A stretch of DNA of 64,000 nt, taken from the NCBI RefSeq assembly GCF_021917145.1, contig NW_025813704.1, positions 321,300 through 385,299 on the forward strand, read 5' to 3'. Positions 59,631-64,000 of the stretch are shown here, piece by piece (positions within the stretch are counted from its first letter, which is position 1; each line of letters begins with the position of its first letter). Below the pieces are notes generated by a model. It was not told the DNA's origin. It searched no databases and was given only the letters and a program-made list of their open reading frames with translations. Made by a program: the position numbers and the translations under genes. This DNA is from Hypomesus transpacificus. Its lineage: Eukaryota > Chordata > Actinopteri > Osmeriformes > Osmeridae.

Positions 59631-59679
59631 CCCTGAACCCATGCATCCTATTCACACTCATAATTTCTCAGTTCCATTT

Positions 59680-59685
59680 TTTATT
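59680..59685 (-). promoter_or_regulatory. Possible poly(A) signal of the pax6-family gene
   Basis: AATAAA on the minus strand about 400 nt after the stop codon at 60082-60084. Confidence 0.4.
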
Positions 59686-59754
59686 AAAATGTTTTCCTCT
59701 CCCTCCCGGTTTGATCCTGTATGCTGGTGTCTAAGGTTGTTTTAGGGCACCCCC

Positions 59755-60060
59755 TCTTACCCTGTCTTCCCCACCCTGCCCTCTCCCCTCACCCTTTCAC
59801 CCTGTGTTCCCCACCCTGCCCTCTCCCTTCACCCTCTCACCCTGTCTTCCCCACCCTGCCCTCTCCCCTCACCCTCTCATCCTGTCTTCCCCACCCTGCC
59901 CTCTCCCCTCACCCTCTCACCCTGTCTTCCCCACCCTGCCCTCTCCCCTTTCCCTCACCCTCTCACCCTGTCTTCCCCACCCTGCCCTCTCCCCTCACCC
60001 TCTCACCCTGTCTTCCCCACCCTGCCCTCTCCCCTCTCCCTCTCCCTCACCCTCTCCACC
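59755..60060 (-). repeat. ~40-bp repeat (CACCCTGTCTTCCCCACCCT-type)
   Basis: About seven units of CCCTCACCCTCTCACCCTG plus TCTTCCCCACCCTGCCCTCTC in the likely 3'UTR of the minus-strand gene. Confidence 0.88.
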
Positions 60061-60081
60061 CTTCTCTCTTCTCCTCCAGTC

Positions 60082-60189
60082 TTACTGCAGCCGGGCCCAG
60101 TACTGCCCCAGGCCTTGGCCCATGTTCTGCTCCCCTCCTGGGACCTGCACTGGGACTGACACCCCTGGGGATATGAGCCCTGGAGAGGC

Positions 60190-60275
<86 letters not shown>

Positions 60276-60543
60276 GAAGACGTTAGTTGAAAATGGTGAT
60301 TGTGTGTGTAGGTGTGGTTAAGGTTACAGTTGTGTGTCTGTGTGTGTCTGTGTGTGTCTGTGTCTGTGTGTGTGTTAGAAAGCTTCACTATGCTACTGAA
60401 GCTCCAAGGCAGCAGCCAGACTCACCAGTACTGGAGTTGGAGGAGGGCGGAGGGGGCAGGTGGGGGGAGGCATACGAGGAGGTGTCATAGCTGCGCGGGG
60501 TGGAGGGGGAGGGGGGCAGCATGCAGGAGTAGGAGCTGGTAGA
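60082..60543 (-). CDS. pax10: PAX6-family transcription factor, last two coding exons (pax10/Pax6.2-like)
   Basis: Minus-strand exons 60543-60426 and 60179-60082 (TAA) join in phase 1. They read [20 protein letters not shown] ... NSSTG, then [20 protein letters not shown] and QYWARLQ at the end. PAX6 has [40 protein letters not shown] and QYWPRLQ, so this is the PAX6-type transactivation tail. True pax6 is nearly invariant here, whereas this copy replaces the middle with Ser/Pro-rich sequence and inserts GQGLG, so a divergent paralogue is likely. Pax10 (Pax6.2) is the known one in fish. The TRPM4/HRC neighbourhood matches human chromosome 19, where RCN3 is a paralogue of PAX6's neighbour RCN1. 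Homeodomain exons should lie right of the window. Confidence 0.68.
60190..60266 (-). repeat. (GA)n microsatellite in the pax-type intron
   Basis: Pure GA run of about 75 nt between the two coding exons. Confidence 0.95.
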
Positions 60544-60779
60544 CTGACAGGACAGAGGTAACGTAAGAGGAAACAGGAAACACATACGAGAAGGAGAGAA
60601 GGAAACAGAAGTTGAGAAGTTGTGATATTGGAACTTCATAAGACAATGATGAACACATGTTCATCGAATCCTGTGGTTTTGTCCAAGCCGTATGGAAGTA
60701 AATCAGTGACATCATGTTTTGAATTTTAAAAGGCATTGAATTCATATTTTCATATTCTGATCAAAAGAAATTTAGTTTG

Positions 60780-63700
60780 GAAATTCAGGTTGCTCAAATT
60801 TGAACAGTAAAATTCAGATTCCAAAGATTTAATAAAAAAAATCATGCTTCAAAAATTCAAATAGAAATATAGCTGCAAGCAGCAATGTGGTGGCCAAGCA
60901 GGTCAGATGACCCAGAAGAAACTTTCGACATCTAGTGACTGCGGTTTACCTGGCTTTCTTTGCAGTGGCTTATAGTCTCGCTAAACAGAGAATCAGAGAC
61001 ATGACAAGCTTGTCAGCTTTGGCTGGATTTGAACCTCTGACGTTGCCAGGACACCAATTTATCCTAGTGAGCTATTCTCAGTGCTGGAAATCAGATTTCA
61101 GTGACTGCGTAAAAATATAAAGAATTTTTCCTGTGGCAAGCGGTTGTCAGATTTGTCCCAAGTTTAAACAGCTGTAATTCAGTCCTATTTTGATATGTCA
61201 ATGTGATTGTGGTCTGAAGATAATCTGTGTAAAAGTTGGTGAATATTTGATACATTTTGAGTAGGACAAAAACGTTTTATTAATTAATGAAAATGGCGGC
61301 ATCAATTTGGCTGGTATCACAAGTTAACATGTGTCAGACATGGGATCGCCCCCCTAGAGGTTAGAGGACACATATCTGTAAAGCACAATAAATCTGACTC
61401 TTCTTGAGTATAGATCCCCTGAGATTGAAACATTATCATTACCATTATGATTATACTGTTAGACAGCTACTGTGGCATACCTGGCTTCACTAAACAGATA
61501 AACAAGTATCATGACATGCGTGATGACTTTGGCTGGATTCGAACCTATGACCTTACACTTCAGAGGAACCCGTCTTATCCCAGTGAGCTATTCTCAGTGC
61601 AAGGAATTACTGTGTTCAGTTACTATGTAAAAAAAAGTAAGCCGTTTTTCCTGTGGAAAGCGTTGTCAGATTTGAACCAAGTATAAAAATTTGTAATTCA
61701 GTCATATTTTGACAAATCGAGGTGATTGTAGTCTGAAAATGATTTGATTACATGTCCATGAAAATAGGAGCAACGGCAAACGAGGAGTTCAAAAAAGTAT
61801 GTTTTTATGAAAATTCCAAATGGCCGACGCCCAAAATGGTGGACACGGGACAATGTGATATATTTCGACTTGGTATGCCACGTAGAATCAGAAGAGACCA
61901 ATCTTGTGATTTATGACAAATCTGTTCAGAAGTTATGATGCAAGAAATCCGATGCACTGGCTAGATGTAGATTCACTATATCTACAAAGCACAATAAATC
62001 GGATTCTTCATGAGTATAAATCCCCTGAGAATGAAACATTATCGTGGCCATTATGATTATACTGCTCGACAGCTACTGTCACATACCTGGCTTCACTAAA
62101 CAGATAAACCAGTATCATGACATGCCTGAGACTTTGCCTGGATTCGAACCTACGACCTTGCACTTCAACAGAGCCAGTCTATCCCAGTGAGCCATTATCA
62201 GCACTGGGAATTGCTGTGTACAGTTACTGAATACAAAAAGGAAGCCGTTTCTCCTGTGGCACGCATGGTCAGATTTGGCCCGAGTTTAAACAGCTGTAAT
62301 TCAGTCATATTTTTACATGGCAAGGTGATTGTGGTCTGAAGATAATCTGTGCCAAATCTGGTGAATATTGGATACATTGTGTAGGAGTAAGGAAAAAAGT
62401 TTTATTCATTGATTCAAAATGGCGGCCTCATCAATTCGTCTGGTATCACGCGTTAACATGCATCAGACGCGGGATCTCCTAAGATATCACGAGACATAGG
62501 AGTTGCTTAAATACGCCAAACAAATCAACAGTTATTGGTCAAAACACAATCCTACCTATTGTAATGCCCCCTAGAGGTCAAATGACACTACCTGTCTCAA
62601 ACCTCTTAATAAGAGGGCCTTGAGTCCATACACCAAGTTTGGAGTCAATGCATCAAAGCTTGGCTAAGATATTACCTCACTTCCTTTTTCCGGATCAGTT
62701 GCTTAATTTGATTGGCTGTAACTAACAAACGGTTGCAGAAATCAAAACGCCATGTGATGTCTTTTGTGAGGCTTGGTCTGAAAATGTTTGCCTATTGCAG
62801 CGCCACCTAGAGGTGAAATGGCATGACCTATTTTGGACTTCTTTAGAACAGGGTCCCTCGTCCCTATACCAAATTTGTTGTCAATGCAGTAAAGAGGTGC
62901 TGAGATATGACCTCACTTCTTTTATGGTGGCTTGGTTGACGATTTTGATTGGCTGATGACTTTGATTGGCTGTTCCAGTCGAGTGTAGAAAGTCTAAAAA
63001 ACATGTGATTTCTTTTGTGTGGCTTGGTCTGAAGATGATCTGTGCCAAATTTGGTGAAGATTGGACAAACCTTATAGGAGAGGTAGCGAAAAAACGTTAT
63101 ATTCAAAATGGCGGCCACATCAATTCAGCCACATAAATTTGATGTGGCTGTAACTAACAACGGCAACGGTTGCGAAAATTAAAGCTCCAGGGGATGATTT
63201 CTGTGAGGCTTGGTCTGAAGATCATATGTGGCAATTATGAAGAAGATTCGACAAGAATTGTAGGAGGAGTAGCGAAAAAACGCTTTTCCTTTACATTCAA
63301 AATGGCGGAGAATCTATAGAGCTGGGTATAATGTCATAGAGTGCGTTGAACTCGTCTTGATCCAGGGAATCCAACGATACCTCATTTTGGACAATGGGGC
63401 ATATGGTTCAAAAGTAACATGTGTAAACACACCTTCAACTTTGACCCATTGGTGGCGCTAGATGGCTGGAATGGGAGACATGAAACTTGGTGAAATTGAT
63501 GAGGGGACTGGTCCCAAATAGTGTGCCAAAATTCACAACTTCTGACCATTTGGTTCTAGGGGCTGCCATAGACTCCCATGGCAGAAGAAGATGTATAATA
63601 ATAATAATAAGATTAGAACAGGGTCCTGAGTCCCTGTACCAAGTTTGATGTCAACGCAGCAAACATTAGATATTACCTCACTTTTATGGCAGCTTCGTTC

Positions 63701-64000
63701 ACAAGTTTTTTTGGCTGTACCTGATAAATGGTTTTGAAAATCTAAAATGACTTTGATAATTTGTGTGAGGATTGCTTTGACTATATCCAGCAAGAATACA
63801 TGTAGTTAGCGACTGCGTTGTACCTGGCTTCCTTTGCAGTGGCTTACTGTCTCGATAAACAGAAAACCAGTGAGATGGCAGGCTCGTTGGCTTTGGTTGG
63901 ATTTAGTTTTTCAACTGCTTATATCAACTGTCAGATTTGGCCCAAGTTTAAACAACTGTGATTCAGTACTATTTTGACATGTCAAGGTGATTGTGGTGTG
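60780..64000. repeat. Reiterated interspersed repeat with tRNA-like modules
   Basis: A module with CAGATTTG, CCAAGTTTAAACAGCTGTAA, TTCAGTCATATTTTGACA and GTGATTGTGGTCTGAAGAT recurs at about 61140, 61665, 62270 and 63930. A second with GGATTCGAACC, ATCCCAGTGAGC and ATTCTCAGTGC recurs at 61025, 61535 and 62140; it is tRNA-like on the minus strand. Others repeat CCACCTAGAGGTGAAATGG and TTCAAAATGGCGGCC. No protein frame was recognised. It probably lies in a long intron of the pax-type gene. Confidence 0.65.

Noticed and set aside
58987..59734. Gly/Trp-rich and Pro-rich frames over the 26-bp array
   Set aside because: A unit length of 26 lets every frame cycle through the same sequence; no coding evidence.
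61020..62180. Functional tRNA genes on the minus strand
   Set aside because: Only A- and B-box-like parts are recognisable; the acceptor stem and anticodon arm cannot be folded convincingly, and copies sit in a reiterated repeat.

Overview
This window is nuclear genomic DNA of a ray-finned fish (teleost). The genes are split into short exons with canonical GT/AG introns and vertebrate protein families. Teleost-type SINE tails, hAT, Kolobok-like and L2-type elements and many micro- and minisatellites fill the rest. The species cannot be named from the sequence.

Layout, left to right. (1) 1-10533, plus strand: the 3' two-thirds of a TRPM4 cation channel gene (18 exons seen, about 800 residues, complete 3' end; 5' exons lie left of the window). 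(2) 13481-17401, plus: a six-exon gene for a secretory/SR acidic protein with a Cys-rich C-terminus, read as hrc. TRPM4 and HRC are also neighbours in human 19q13.33. (3) 22758-33611, plus: two successive CA4-type carbonic anhydrase domains joined in phase, with one C-terminal GPI-type signal after the second. Domain 1 has lost zinc ligand His94 and carries two compensating 1-nt frameshifts in one exon; domain 2 keeps the three zinc ligands. (4) 34.2-42.5 kb: a transposon-rich block with a duplicated 3'UTR segment, an L2-type LINE fragment, and a Kolobok-like element nested in a hAT-like element. (5) 42975-46277, plus: a separate, complete single-domain CA4-like gene with its own signal peptide and GPI signal. 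(6) 49677-56576, minus: a complete ten-exon GPI-type matrix metalloproteinase, best read as mmp25. (7) 60082-60543, minus: the last two coding exons of a PAX6-family gene, too divergent for pax6 and best explained as pax10 (Pax6.2). (8) 60.8-64 kb: a tandemly reiterated interspersed repeat with tRNA-like modules.

The most striking pattern is that many minisatellites start exactly at exon edges and copy the splice site with a few exon bases. This happens at three trpm4 donors, one trpm4 acceptor, one carbonic anhydrase donor, one carbonic anhydrase acceptor, the carbonic anhydrase stop codon and one mmp25 donor. Several arrays therefore offer 11 to 29 near-identical splice sites in a row.

Functionally, the two carbonic anhydrase genes form a local tandem family of GPI-anchored extracellular enzymes. 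TRPM4 (Ca2+-activated monovalent cation channel) and HRC (SR-lumen Ca2+ buffer) both belong to Ca2+ handling but are separate transcription units.
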